From positions 1 to 41,559 of the forward strand of contig CAAFTZ010000066.1 in the NCBI GenBank assembly GCA_900766055.1: a stretch of DNA of 41,559 nt. Direction: 5' to 3'. Below the pieces are notes generated by a model. The model was given only the letters and a program-made list of their open reading frames with translations, searched no databases and was not told the origin of the DNA. A program made the translations under genes and the position numbers. This stretch comes from an uncultured Parasutterella sp. (GTDB lineage Bacteria; Pseudomonadota; Gammaproteobacteria; Burkholderiales; Burkholderiaceae_F). This document shows positions 16,557 to 26,800 of this stretch, one piece after another (the stretch's first letter is position 1; each line of letters opens with the position of its first letter).

Positions 16557-19500
16557 TTATTTGGCTTTTTCAACGTTGACCAGGAAGGCCTTGTATTCAG
16601 GAATGTAGGAGTTCGGATCGCCTACGTTCGGAGAAAGGTCGTTCATGGTATCGCCGGTGGCATAGGCAGATGCCCAGCTCCAGTGGTGAATCAAACCGAT
16701 GGTGTGTGTCTTCTTGCCGTTAATTTCAAGCGGCTGGTAGCGGACGGTAACCATCGCAAAGGCCTTGATGGAGCCGCGATTGTTCCAAACACGGATTTCA
16801 TCGCCGTTCTTAATGCCTTTTTCTTTAGCCAGTTCTTCGGAAATTTCAACGAAAGGTCTCGGCATGATTTCGACGAGCCACGGAATGTTGCGGGTCTGTG
16901 TACCGGACTGCCAGTGTTCGCAGACGGAGTAAGACGTTGCAACGATCGGGTACTCTTCGCTGTTGCCGCGTTTGATGGACTCTTTCCACTTTGTGAACTG
17001 AACCATCGGGCTGTCCTGACGGCCGTTCATCACGTTCTTCGTCGGAGATTCGTACGGTTCATAGTGTTCGGGCAGAGGACCGTCTTTCATCGGGTAGCTG
17101 AACAAGCGGGCGTCCTGTTCCCAGGTCATGAAGAAGGCCTTGTTGTTCGGCGGTACCGGAACAACCTTGCCGTCTTCAACGCGGGTTTCCACAAAGTCGC
17201 CGACGTCGTTGTTAATCCAGCGGGAGCCGTTCCATTCAACCAGCATCTTCTTGGGGTTCCAAGGTTTGCCGTTCATGTCGGCAGACGCGCGGTTGTAAAG
17301 GATTCGACGGTTGGCAGGCCAAGAGAAGGAGAATTCGCTGTAAAGGCCCAATCCGGAAGGATCGGACAGAGAGCGGCGGGTGCAGGGCTGAGCCATGGCA
17401 TCCCATTTCTCGTTCTCGTTGTTGAAGTAGCCGCCGTAAATCCACATACCGCAGGCGGTGTCGCCGTCGGCTGTGAGTTCGCCGTAGCCCTTCAGCAGTT
17501 TGCCGGTCTTGGTGTTGTAGCCGTTAATGGCGTGAGCAACTGCCTTGATATCGAGCTGCCCCTGCGGATTGCGGTAATCCCAGTTGACTTTGGTAACCTG
17601 ATCCGGATTGACGCCGCCTTCCTGACGATACAGCTGAGCGATACGGTTGAAGAGGCGAGTCATGATTTCGAAGTCGCTCTTAGCCTGTCCTGCCGGTTCA
17701 ACGGCTTTCTGACGCCACTGCAGCCAGCGGCCGGAGTTGGCAATAGAGCCTTCTTTTTCATAAATCAAAGCGGCCGGAAGCATGTAGACGGTCGTCTGAA
17801 TTTCTTCAGGCTTCATGCCCGGAGCTTTCCAGAAGGTAGCGGTTTCTGTAGCAAACCAGTCAGCCACGATCATCCAGTCAAGTTTGCCGAGAACTTCGCG
17901 GCAGTACTTGGTGTTCGGTTCGGAATGAGCCGGGTTCATACCCCAAACCAAGTAACCCTTGATCTGATTTTCCGCCATGTAGTGGAAAGTCGGAATCGTG
18001 GAGTCATTGTGCTTCAGAGAACGTTTCGGCAGAAGATCATAGCAGTAGTTATTTTCTGCTGTGGCGTTGTCGCCGTACCATTCTTTCAGCATGGAAACCA
18101 TGAACTTCGGCTTGTTCATGTAGTAGCCGTCAGCATAGGTTTCTTTAGAAAGGTAAGCATCCAGTGTCGGATGGTTTTGCTGGACCGGCCAAGCTAGATA
18201 GCCGGGAGCGTAGTCCATTGTAGCGCCGACATCGGTAGAACCTTGAACGTTCGGTTCGCCTCGGAGCGCGTTAATACCGCCGCCTGCAACACCGACGTTG
18301 CCTAAGAGCAGCTGGATCATGCACATAGCGCGGCAGTTCTGGCTGCCGTAGGAGTGCTGAGTCTGGCCAAGCGCGTAAAGAATCGTGCCGCTCTTTTCCG
18401 GGGCGCCGGAAGAGGCGTATGTCTTATATACTTCTTCAAGCAGCTCGGGCTTGATGCCGGTGATTTCGCTGACTTTCTGCAGAGAGTAGCGATCATAGTG
18501 TTTGGCCAGCAGATTCAGAACGCAGTTCGGATCCTGAAGGGTGGCATCTTTCTTAGGTACCTTGAGTGCCGGATGGTTGAACTTAGGCACACCGGGATTG
18601 TCAACCCATGCGCCGGGTGCACCGGGCTCAGAGTTCCAAGGAATAACTTTTTCTGTCTGGTACATCCAGGTCTTGTTGCTGTAAGCCTTTTCTTTTTCAT
18701 CCCAGCCGGAGAAGAGACCGTCGGCAACGTCGAACTTATAAGACGGATCGATCAGGAAGGTCGCATTCGTGTAATTCATCACGTACTCTTTCTGATAGAG
18801 CTTCTTATCAAGGATGTAGCGGATCATGCCGCCGAAGAAGGCGATGTCGGTACCCGGACGAATCGGGGCATACATATCGGCCTGAGCAGCAGTACGGGTA
18901 AAGCGCGGGTCAACAACGATCCACTTGGCGCCGCGGTCAACGGCGCGGTGGCACCAGCGGGAAGACAGCGGATGGTTTTCAACGTTGTTGGAACCGATGG
19001 TCATGATGACGTCAGCGTTCTGGAAATCGCACCAGTGGCTGGTCATGGAGCCGCGTCCGAAGGACGGAGCTAAACCGGAAACGGTAGAGGAGTGGCAGAC
19101 ACGTGTCTGGTTGTCGATCTGAACAACACCGAGAGAACGGGCGAATTTCTGAACAAGCCAGGCTTCTTCGCAGTTGAGCTGAGCAGCACCGTAGCTTGCG
19201 ATGCCTTCGCAGCGGTTGACGGTAACACCGTCTTCTTCTTTGGTATAGCTCTCGTCACGAGTCTTCTTAATTTTGCGCGCCATCTCGTCGATAGCCTGGG
19301 ACCAGGAAATAGGTTCCCATTCGCTGGAGCCGGGGCGGCGAACCAGAGGCTGTGTGAGGCGGTGCGGATGCATCACTAAGCGGCGGTCCTTATCAACGAT
19401 CTTTCTCAGACCGGTCAGACCTGCGCCTTTCGGGCAAAGGCCGCCCAGGTTCACGGGGTTGTCAGGGTCGCCTTCAATATTAATAAGCTGACCGTCGCGG

Positions 19501-19688
19501 ACGGAACAAATGGTTCCGCAGCCGCCGGAGCAGTAGCAGCAGATGTTTAAGTATTCTTTGGTATCTGCCAGTTTCCATTTACCGATTTGGCCGGGAAGGA
19601 AGCGGGAAGCCGCAGATGCATGGAATGCGGTGGCCGCGCCGGTCAAACCGACAGCAGATTTTAAAAATATACGACGAGATGTGCGCAT
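16557..19688 (-). CDS. fdnG: Formate dehydrogenase-N catalytic (alpha) subunit, cysteine form
   Basis: A 1043-residue molybdenum/tungsten bis-MGD enzyme oxidising formate in the periplasm. The N-terminal Tat signal is TSRRIFLK (residues 3-10). The [4Fe-4S] motif is C50-x2-C53-x3-C57 and C85. The active site is NQTRVCHSS: C198 (codon TGC at 19095-19097) stands where E. coli FdnG has selenocysteine, followed by the essential H199. The rest matches the family through the C-terminal MopB/dinucleotide-binding domain. Length is close to E. coli FdnG (about 1015). AAGGA lies upstream of the ATG, and a sigma70-like promoter is at 19767-19796. No fdhD/fdhE maturation genes are in the window. A long antisense frame on the plus strand is a codon-bias shadow. 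Confidence 0.95.
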   Translation of the reverse strand: MRTSRRIFLKSAVGLTGAATAFHASAASRFLPGQIGKWKLADTKEYLNICCYCSGGCGTICSVRDGQLINIEGDPDNPVNLGGLCPKGAGLTGLRKIVDKDRRLVMHPHRLTQPLVRRPGSSEWEPISWSQAIDEMARKIKKTRDESYTKEEDGVTVNRCEGIASYGAAQLNCEEAWLVQKFARSLGVVQIDNQTRVCHSSTVSGLAPSFGRGSMTSHWCDFQNADVIMTIGSNNVENHPLSSRWCHRAVDRGAKWIVVDPRFTRTAAQADMYAPIRPGTDIAFFGGMIRYILDKKLYQKEYVMNYTNATFLIDPSYKFDVADGLFSGWDEKEKAYSNKTWMYQTEKVIPWNSEPGAPGAWVDNPGVPKFNHPALKVPKKDATLQDPNCVLNLLAKHYDRYSLQKVSEITGIKPELLEEVYKTYASSGAPEKSGTILYALGQTQHSYGSQNCRAMCMIQLLLGNVGVAGGGINALRGEPNVQGSTDVGATMDYAPGYLAWPVQQNHPTLDAYLSKETYADGYYMNKPKFMVSMLKEWYGDNATAENNYCYDLLPKRSLKHNDSTIPTFHYMAENQIKGYLVWGMNPAHSEPNTKYCREVLGKLDWMIVADWFATETATFWKAPGMKPEEIQTTVYMLPAALIYEKEGSIANSGRWLQWRQKAVEPAGQAKSDFEIMTRLFNRIAQLYRQEGGVNPDQVTKVNWDYRNPQGQLDIKAVAHAINGYNTKTGKLLKGYGELTADGDTACGMWIYGGYFNNENEKWDAMAQPCTRRSLSDPSGLGLYSEFSFSWPANRRILYNRASADMNGKPWNPKKMLVEWNGSRWINNDVGDFVETRVEDGKVVPVPPNNKAFFMTWEQDARLFSYPMKDGPLPEHYEPYESPTKNVMNGRQDSPMVQFTKWKESIKRGNSEEYPIVATSYSVCEHWQSGTQTRNIPWLVEIMPRPFVEISEELAKEKGIKNGDEIRVWNNRGSIKAFAMVTVRYQPLEINGKKTHTIGLIHHWSWASAYATGDTMNDLSPNVGDPNSYIPEYKAFLVNVEKAK

Positions 19689-19766
19689 AAATTGTGTCCT
19701 TTAGCATACGAGTGCAACTTTTGCACAAGTCCTGGGGTGGATTCGGCGGTCGCGCCGATTGCGGTC

Positions 19767-19796
19767 ACTTTAGGCGCCCGCTGTATAAAGTGTCAA
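19767..19796 (-). promoter_or_regulatory. Candidate promoter of the formate dehydrogenase operon
   Basis: On the minus strand TTGACA (19791-19796) is a perfect -35 and TAAAGT (19767-19772) at an 18-bp spacing is a 4/6 -10 box, about 80 bp upstream of fdnG. No clear FNR or NarL site was recognised. Confidence 0.45.
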
Positions 19797-19799
19797 TAA

Positions 19800-20580
19800 G
19801 ATTTCGAGATTAATGCGACGGTTGATAAGCTTTGCAAACAACGGAAAAATAAGGAAAAGTTTACGATTAGTTACATGGGGATATAATACATCATTAACAG
19901 ATGGGTTAAGGCATTACGGGGTAAATTGAGAGAACTCAACGAAAGATAGGAAAGATGTAGTAAAAACCCCAAAATCAAATAGATCCGTTCTTTTTTGGTA
20001 TGAAAATTTGCTCTTTCACAGAAAATTCACGGAGCGTGCTAAATACGAAGATTTGTTCAAAATAAGGCCAAAAATCTTCAAAAAATTGGCCAAATAACCG
20101 TATTAATACGGATGGTTTTTTACATTTTATGTAATATTTAGAAACATTAGAATTGCACGTTTTGAGCTTTTTGGAATTTGAAAGTGATAGGAAAAGTCAC
20201 TTTTTTAGGTAATAACCACAGTGCGGTACGCTGAGAGAGAGCAGAAAATTTCCTCAAATTGAATTGCCTCTCTCGGCTTATTGCCAATCCCTCGAAAAAC
20301 CGCTCCGACCCTTTGATTTTGCGATATTAATTTTGGACGCATTGGATTAGGCAAAGAGAACGTACGGCTTAAAAAGGGCCCCGCTGATGGATTTCGGATG
20401 AGGTAAACCGATGTCCTTGTCGATAACGAAAGCAAATGTGGATAACACAGAAACGCTTTTTTGACTGTTTCTATCTTTAGTTACCGGCCTAAAAAATTGA
20501 AAGTAAAAATTGCTAAGGGTTTGTACCTATTAACATCACATTAATAAGTTAAACTGCTCAAAATATTAATCTAAGTTTTA
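19800..20580. other. Long non-coding stretch between fdnG and the feo operon
   Basis: About 780 AT-rich bases with no gene I can support. Visible items are a perfect 14-bp palindrome CCGTATTAATACGG (20098-20111) followed by GATGGTTTTTT, which could terminate a plus-strand transcript. A more GC-rich block around 20270-20440 matches none of the housekeeping RNAs I compared by eye (RNase P, tmRNA, 4.5S, 6S). Confidence 0.4.
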
Positions 20581-20599
20581 AATAATGAGAATCGTTACT
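20581..20599. promoter_or_regulatory. Fur-box candidate upstream of feo
   Basis: AATAATGAGAATCGTTACT matches 14 of 19 positions of the Fur consensus GATAATGATAATCATTATC. It lies 42 bp before the first feo gene, in the position expected for iron repression of this operon. Confidence 0.6.
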
Positions 20600-20640
20600 A
20601 TTATTATTTGATTTATTCGAAATATAAAACAGGAGCTTTC

Positions 20641-20904
20641 ATGGAAAAGACAAATGACGCTGAGATCAGCCTTCTTGACGCACCCGTCGGCTCGGTGGTT
20701 GATCTGGTGAGCTGGGGGAACCTCAGCCAGGAAGATATTCGCAAACTGACCGATGTCGGTGTTTATTTAGATCTTCCTCTGACGGTTTCCAGTGTGACGA
20801 TTTCCGGCCCTGTCGTCGTTGCTGTCAGCAACGTCCACGTCGCAATCGGACGTCCTGTGGCAAAAGAGCTCAAAGTTCTTTGGAACAAAGAGGTAGAAAA
20901 ATAA
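20641..20904 (+). CDS. feoA: FeoA-domain protein (first of two)
   Basis: An 87-residue protein from the ATG at 20641, chosen because AGGAG lies 5 bp upstream; the frame extends to 20608 without a better start. The SH3-like FeoA fold is suggested by the pattern LLDAPVGSVVDLVSW...VSSVTISGPVVVAVSNVHVAIG. It resembles FeoA less closely than its downstream neighbour. Its stop is directly adjacent to (one base before) the start of the second FeoA gene, so translation is likely coupled. FeoA proteins are cytosolic partners of FeoB. Two FeoA proteins before FeoB is a known arrangement, and the division of labour is unknown. Confidence 0.75.
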   Translation: MEKTNDAEISLLDAPVGSVVDLVSWGNLSQEDIRKLTDVGVYLDLPLTVSSVTISGPVVVAVSNVHVAIGRPVAKELKVLWNKEVEK

Positions 20905-21135
20905 ATGCTGCTTAGAGATATGAAGCCCGGTGAGAAGGGCGTAATCAAATCCTTCAGACCCGGCTTAATCGAATACCGCAAAAGACTTTTGGCATTAGGC
21001 GCTCTTCCCGGAACGCCTTTTGTGGTTGAGCGAGTCGCTCCCCTCGGCGATCCGGTCGAAATCAAATTAAGAGGTTCTTCAATCAGCGTCCGTAAAGGCG
21101 AGATTGAAATTCTCGACGTTGAACCGATCAAATAA
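20905..21135 (+). CDS. feoA: FeoA, ferrous iron transport protein A (second)
   Basis: A 76-residue protein with the typical FeoA sequence: a start LLRDMKPGEKGVIKSF, the turn YRKRLLALGALPGTPF and the end IKLRGSSISVRKGEIEIL. Length is normal for the family (75-85). It acts with FeoB at the cytoplasmic face of the inner membrane. The gap to feoB is 8 bp. Confidence 0.9.
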   Translation: MLLRDMKPGEKGVIKSFRPGLIEYRKRLLALGALPGTPFVVERVAPLGDPVEIKLRGSSISVRKGEIEILDVEPIK

Positions 21136-21143
21136 ATAAAACC

Positions 21144-23471
21144 ATGCGTAAAAATATCATTGCAGTTGTGGGCAACCCGAACTGCGGCAAAACCACTCTT
21201 TTTAACGGCTTGACCGGCTCCCATCAAACGGTCGGCAACTGGCCCGGCGTGACCGTCGAACGCATTGTCGGCGAGTTCACTTATAAAGACAGAGAGATCA
21301 CAATTGTTGACTTGCCGGGTATTTATTCCCTTCAGCCGAGCTCTGCCTCCAGTGAAGACGAGCGCGTTGCCCGCGATTACATCCTGCAGGAAGAAGCCGA
21401 ACTGATCGTCAACATCGTTGACGCCAGCAATCTCGAACGCAACCTTTATCTGACCACGCAGCTTCTCGAAATGCAGGTTCCGATGATCGTGGTGCTCAAT
21501 ATGCTGGATATGGCTGCCGCCCACCAAATCGAAATCGATCCGCACAAACTCAGCGAAGCCTTGGGCTGCCCTGTAATCGGCATCGTTGCCTCTAAGGAGC
21601 AGGGCCTAAAAGAACTGTGCGCTGCGATCGACGCTCAGCTCGATGACCTTCGTATCCCGAAGAATCCGATCGTCTTTGCCGATGACGTAGAAGCTGCCAG
21701 AGCCGAAATTGCTAAGCTTCTTACTGCTCAGAAAGTGGAACGCGCCGAATGGACGGCTGAGCAGCTGCTCGAAGGCGACGCCGGTATGGGAGACTACCTT
21801 AAAGGAGTTGATCTCACGGAAGTCGACAAGGTCATTTCCGAAATCAACCAAAAATACAACGGCGATCTCGACATTGCGATGGCCGACGTTCGCTACAGCT
21901 TCGTGTCTCAGGCTACTGCCGCTTCTATGGTCCGCAAGGGCGAAATCGATCAGAGCACGACCGACAAGATTGACAAGATCGTTCTGAACCGCTGGCTCGG
22001 TATTCCGATCTTCCTGTTCATCATGTATCTGATGTTCATCTTCTCGATCAACATCGGATCGGCCTTTATCGATTTCTTCGATATTCTTTTCGGAGCCATC
22101 TTCGTTCAGGGATTCGGTAATCTTCTGACAAGCATCGGCAGTCCTGAGTGGCTCAAGACGATTCTCGCTGACGGCATCGGCGGCGGTATTCAGACGGTCT
22201 CGACCTTTATTCCCGTGATCGCCTGTCTGTTCCTCGCGCTCTCCTTCCTGGAAGACTCCGGCTACATGGCCCGTGCCGCTTTCGTGATGGACCGCATGAT
22301 GCGTTTCTTGGGACTTCCCGGCAAATCCTTCGTTCCGCTGATCGTAGGTTTCGGCTGCGGCGTTCCGGCGATTATGGCAGCCCGCACGATGGAGAAAAAA
22401 TCCGACCGTATTACGACCGTGATGATGGCTCCGTTTATGAGCTGCGGCGCGCGTCTTCCGGTTTACGTGCTGTTTGCGACGACTTTCTGGCCGCTCGGAG
22501 GACAGAACCTCGTCTTCTCTCTATACCTGATCGGTATTTTGGTTGCGATTCTTACCGGCTTTATCCTGAAGAGAACCGCGCTGAGAGACGAGGCGGGTGC
22601 TTTCGTGATGGAAATTCCTCCGTATCATCTGCCGACCCTTAAAAATCTCGGTCTCCGTACGTGGGACCGCTTAAAGAGCTTTATCGTGAAAGCCGGTCAG
22701 CTGATTGTCATCATCGTTGCTGTCTTGGCCTTCCTGAACTCTTTAGGTACAGACGGCAGCTTCGGCAACGAAGACACCGATAAGTCCGTTCTGTCTCAGA
22801 TCGGCAAGACCATTGTCCCGGCTTTCCAGCCGATGGGCATCAGCAATGAAAACTGGCCTGCTGCTGTGGGCGTCTTCACCGGCATCCTGGCGAAAGAAGC
22901 CGTTGTCGGTACGTTGGACAGTCTTTATTCCGGCATGGGCGACCGCATGGGTGCGGCAGACCAGGAAAAGAACGGTGAAGCCAAGCCTGAAGAAGAGGAA
23001 GAACCGTTCAGCCTCTCCGGCGAAGCCATTCGCGCTGTGAAATCGATCGGTGAAAATCTATCCGAACTCGGTGACTTCTTTGTCGATCCGCTCGGCGTCA
23101 ATGTTGAAAAAGACCTGACCGACGTCGATGAACAAGCAGCAGAGCAAGAAGTGGGCACCGGTACGTTCCGTGCGATGAAACACCTCTTTGACGGTGACTT
23201 AGGCGCCTTCTCTTATCTGCTGATGGTTCTCCTGTACATCCCGTGCTGCGCTTCGATCGGTGCTATGTATCGTGAGGTCGGCGCCCGCTGGACGGCATTT
23301 GCAGCCCTCTGGACCATTGCTATGGGCTATGGAGCAGCAACGATTGTTTATCAGATCGGCCGTTTCAATCAGCATCCGGTGTATTCCTCGGTATGCATCG
23401 GCGTGTGCCTGGCGGTAATTCTTGCAATCATTATCGGCCTTCGTGTTAAAGGTAAGGATGCGGCTCAGTGA
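21144..23471 (+). CDS. feoB: FeoB, ferrous iron transporter with GTPase domain
   Basis: A 775-residue transporter. The N-terminal G domain shows G1 GNPNCGKTT (10-18), G2 region with the conserved Thr in NWPGVTVE, G3 DLPGIYS and G4 NMLD. The membrane part has both Gate motifs, including VGFGCGVPAIMAARTMEKKS and SCGARLPVYVLFA, and about eight to ten helices. The cytosolic segment before the last helices is unusually acidic (AKPEEEEEPF region, about residues 600-675). It imports Fe2+ under low-oxygen conditions, matching the respiratory genes nearby. The stop overlaps the GTG start of feoC. Confidence 0.96.
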   Translation: MRKNIIAVVGNPNCGKTTLFNGLTGSHQTVGNWPGVTVERIVGEFTYKDREITIVDLPGIYSLQPSSASSEDERVARDYILQEEAELIVNIVDASNLERNLYLTTQLLEMQVPMIVVLNMLDMAAAHQIEIDPHKLSEALGCPVIGIVASKEQGLKELCAAIDAQLDDLRIPKNPIVFADDVEAARAEIAKLLTAQKVERAEWTAEQLLEGDAGMGDYLKGVDLTEVDKVISEINQKYNGDLDIAMADVRYSFVSQATAASMVRKGEIDQSTTDKIDKIVLNRWLGIPIFLFIMYLMFIFSINIGSAFIDFFDILFGAIFVQGFGNLLTSIGSPEWLKTILADGIGGGIQTVSTFIPVIACLFLALSFLEDSGYMARAAFVMDRMMRFLGLPGKSFVPLIVGFGCGVPAIMAARTMEKKSDRITTVMMAPFMSCGARLPVYVLFATTFWPLGGQNLVFSLYLIGILVAILTGFILKRTALRDEAGAFVMEIPPYHLPTLKNLGLRTWDRLKSFIVKAGQLIVIIVAVLAFLNSLGTDGSFGNEDTDKSVLSQIGKTIVPAFQPMGISNENWPAAVGVFTGILAKEAVVGTLDSLYSGMGDRMGAADQEKNGEAKPEEEEEPFSLSGEAIRAVKSIGENLSELGDFFVDPLGVNVEKDLTDVDEQAAEQEVGTGTFRAMKHLFDGDLGAFSYLLMVLLYIPCCASIGAMYREVGARWTAFAALWTIAMGYGAATIVYQIGRFNQHPVYSSVCIGVCLAVILAIIIGLRVKGKDAAQ

Positions 23472-23719
23472 CATTAACCGAATTAAAAGAATACGTTCAA
23501 GCTCGGCGCATTGTCTCGGAACTGGAAATCGCCATGCATTTCCGGGTAGAGCCCTCGGTGATCGAACCGATGGCGCGTCGCTGGATTGACAAAGGACTGA
23601 TGGCCAAAGTCGATATGGACGGAACCAAATGCGGAGGCTGCACCGCCTGCGCGGACGGAATCAAACGTCACTACGAATGGCTCGGTCCTCAATCGGTGAC
23701 TTTCGTAAAGAAGTCGTAA
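23468..23719 (+). CDS. feoC: FeoC-like winged-helix protein with Cys cluster
   Basis: An 83-residue protein starting at GTG 23468, overlapping the feoB stop by 4 bp. The winged-helix pattern TLTELKEYVQARRIVSELEI and MARRWIDKGLMAKVD is followed by KCGGCTAC, i.e. Cys-x2-Cys-x2-Cys. Gammaproteobacterial FeoC has four Cys with other spacing and binds an Fe-S cluster; here only three close Cys are present. It may regulate FeoB stability or transcription. A strong terminator follows. Confidence 0.8.
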   Translation: MTLTELKEYVQARRIVSELEIAMHFRVEPSVIEPMARRWIDKGLMAKVDMDGTKCGGCTACADGIKRHYEWLGPQSVTFVKKS

Positions 23720-23736
23720 GACGCTAAGGCTTTTGG

Positions 23737-23771
23737 AACTCCTCGTGCTTAACGGTTCGAGGAGTTTTTTT
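23737..23771 (+). terminator. Rho-independent terminator of the feo operon
   Basis: AACTCCTCG (23737-23745) pairs perfectly with CGAGGAGTT (23758-23766), 12-base loop, followed by a T-run to 23771. It is 18 bp after the feoC stop. Confidence 0.9.
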
Positions 23772-23839
23772 GCCTCTGAAGTGCCAAGGTCCGCCGCAAC
23801 TGCCGTATAGTTGAAAAACCTTTCCTATCTGAGACCAAA

Positions 23840-26800
23840 ATGTTAGTCCATGACCCGCTCAGCAAGTATCCTCGACTCGGTAAGTACGCTCTGATTTTTT
23901 CCCTTATTCCGGGGTATTTTCATGAATACGCGGCTGGAGAGGTGATTCAGCAGGCGCTTAACAGCCAGTCGGTTCATGGGTTTCTTAAGCTTTTGCAGGA
24001 TAAAAATGTTGCAATTGCTTTTCCTAGTTACTACACAGGCAAATACGCAATCAAACCCGAAGTGATTCTTGACTACGCTCAGGTCTATACGCCTTCCTTC
24101 ATCAAAGAAGCTAAGAGGACGCTTGGAAGGGTGGTCGAAAGAGGAGACCAGGTTCAAGACTTTTACATTGATTTTCTTTTGCAGCTTTCTTCTTTTAAGC
24201 TTAGAGGCAAGGCTGATTTGAACGAGGTTCTCATCCGTTGTAAAGGGGATGCTCACCATCCGAGTTCCTTGTTCACAAATACCGTGAAAGGCCTGATCCT
24301 AGCCATGGTCTGCAGGAAAGAGTGGCATCCGCTGTTCGCAAGATTATCCAAAGAAAACAAAGTGTTGGTTTGGAACCTTTTCATGGATGCGGCCGCCGAT
24401 AAGTCTGAAGACTTTAATTTGGAGGGCACTAAAGAACTCTTTCTCTCTCTCGGAGACACTATTCGCGAAGACGTGATTACGTGGTTTGCAAGTGAATATG
24501 ATTTATACAGGACGGGATTCAGTGCTTTTACTTTTGATCAATTGTCTGATGATTATTGGACGAAGGATTTACTAAAAGGGATTTTTCAGGCTTCTCATGG
24601 AAACTTTAAAGAAGGCCAAAAGGGCGTACTTTCTGCTTTAAAAGATGATGTTAAGTATCACCGAGACCATTTTGTTTACTACAAGAAACCTCTTTTCTCC
24701 CGACCTATTTGAAATGTCTTTCTGACAGCAGTTTTATTTTTGGATAGAGGTTCGGCGTCAACAGCTAGAAAAATATCCTCCTTTTTAAAGAAAACTGAGG
24801 AGTGTTCAAAAGATATTGCCTCAGATATGGCCGTGCTCGTGTTTACCTTTGTCGATAATCCCGAAAAGATAACACCCTTCGATCACGAAGCAATGGCTTC
24901 AAGATTAAAAGAGAGATTAAAAGAGAACGATTCGAGCCTTGCGATTTTTGTGTTGGCTGTGCTATGCAAGATATTCTCTTATGCGGACTACAGATCTATT
25001 CTTGAGTCTCATTTGGCAAAACGTAAAAAGGAAAACAATCCGCCTTTGAAGTACATACTTCAGCAAGCTCTTGATGCGCTCAACCCAAACGATCCTGAAG
25101 TCACGAAATTGACGGCAGAACTCAAATGTCCTCCGCTGCTGTCGCATTACGCCACGCTTTCGGAATGGCAGTTCGGATTGGACAAGCTTTTAAATTACAG
25201 CAAGATCCTTAAAAAACCGACGTCCAAAATTAGTCGTGCTCGCATCGTTTATTTGGTTGATATTGATACGTTCGATATTCAGCCCTACAGACAGAAGTCC
25301 AAAGACGGTATTACCTGGTCGAAAGGTACCGCGGTCTCCATGTCTTCTTTTGCTGAGATGCTTCCGGAAATGGATGAAGCCGCCCAAATCGCTGCCGCCA
25401 AGGTTGTCCGAGTCAACTCTCGAGTCGCTCGACTCAGAGGCGTCGAGGTTCTTTATGAACTTGCCGATACAGGCAGGACTTTTTTGATGCTTGAACCGGA
25501 AGTTCCTTTTGAAATTCATCGAGATCGTCTTCGTATCGAAGTCAAAAAGGACAGTGGCGGAAGTTATGAAACAACGACGAATATTGACTTCGCAAAAAAT
25601 TTACGAACGGATCCGCACTACGCTTTTAAATTAGACGGAAGTATTCTGACTATTCATAAGATAACCGACAAAGAACACAAAGTTCTAGAACTGCTGAATA
25701 ACATCCGAAAACTCCCCGGTGAAGCTAAGAGCAAGCTCGCAGAGATTCTGGAGAACATCAGCGGTGAAATTCCGGTTTCCTCAGAACTGCTGAAATCTTC
25801 TTCCGGTCTTGAAGCGCTTAAAGCTTCAAGCAAAATTATCTTCCAGATTATTCCGGATTCCTCGGCGACCGAATTTAACGCCAGAGCGTTTGTGCGTCCG
25901 GCCGAGGGCTGTGAATTGACGGTAGCCCCGGGAGAAGGACTGGACACTTTGGCCGCTTTGGTTAAACGCAAACCGATGAGAATTTTGCGTGATCTCAAGG
26001 CAGAAAAGGCTAACTGGGAGCAGATGAGCGAGAAGTTAAAAGAGTTTTCAGCGTGGCAGGGCGGAGATCGCCTTTGGACGCTGGACACGATGAAGTGTCT
26101 GGAATTCATGGAGACACTGCGAGAAGCCTCAAAGATCGCGGACATCGAGTGGCCGGAAGGGGCCAAGCTGACGGTTAAGCGCGCTCCGATCAGCTTCCCG
26201 GATGTGAGGCTTAAAGTGAACAGTGTTGACCGCTGGTTCTCTTTGGACGGAACGGTTTCCATTGACGGCAAAACCCAGCTCAAGATTAATCAAATCCTAG
26301 ATAAGCTTAAAGACCGCGTCGGCAACTTTATTCATTTGGAAGGATCGGAATACGTTCTTATTACGAACAAGCTGCTGAAACAGTTAGAGATTCTTGAGGA
26401 TGTTTCTTCTAAGAAGAAAGATGAACTGCTGATTTCTAAATTCAGCGGGGGCGCCCTGGAAGCACTCAAAGAAAACGGCTCCGAAGTCTCGGGCGACAAG
26501 AGCTACGAGAACCTGCAGGAGCGGATCTTGAAAGCACAGGAAATGGAGTTCTTTATTCCTTCAGGCCTTGAGGCTCAGCTTCGTCAATACCAAAGAGAAG
26601 GCTTTGAGTGGCTCATGCGGCTTTGCACTTGGGGCGCCGGCGGCATATTGGCCGATGATATGGGTTTAGGCAAGACGGTGCAGACGATTGCCGTTCTGCT
26701 CGGAAGGAAAATTCTCGGCCCGTCTTTGCTCGTGGTCCCGACCGCCGTGCTCTACAACTGGAAGTCGGAGATGGTGCGGTTTGCACCGGGTCTGAGATTT

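Noticed and set aside
16278..18197. A 639-codon open frame on the plus strand opposite fdnG
   Set aside because: It is fully antisense to a strongly supported formate dehydrogenase gene, has a low-complexity composition typical of reverse-strand frames, and shows no family motif.
20205..20435. A 76-codon minus-strand frame in the fdn-feo gap
   Set aside because: No Shine-Dalgarno, no recognisable domain, and composition like non-coding DNA. Kept as part of the non-coding stretch.
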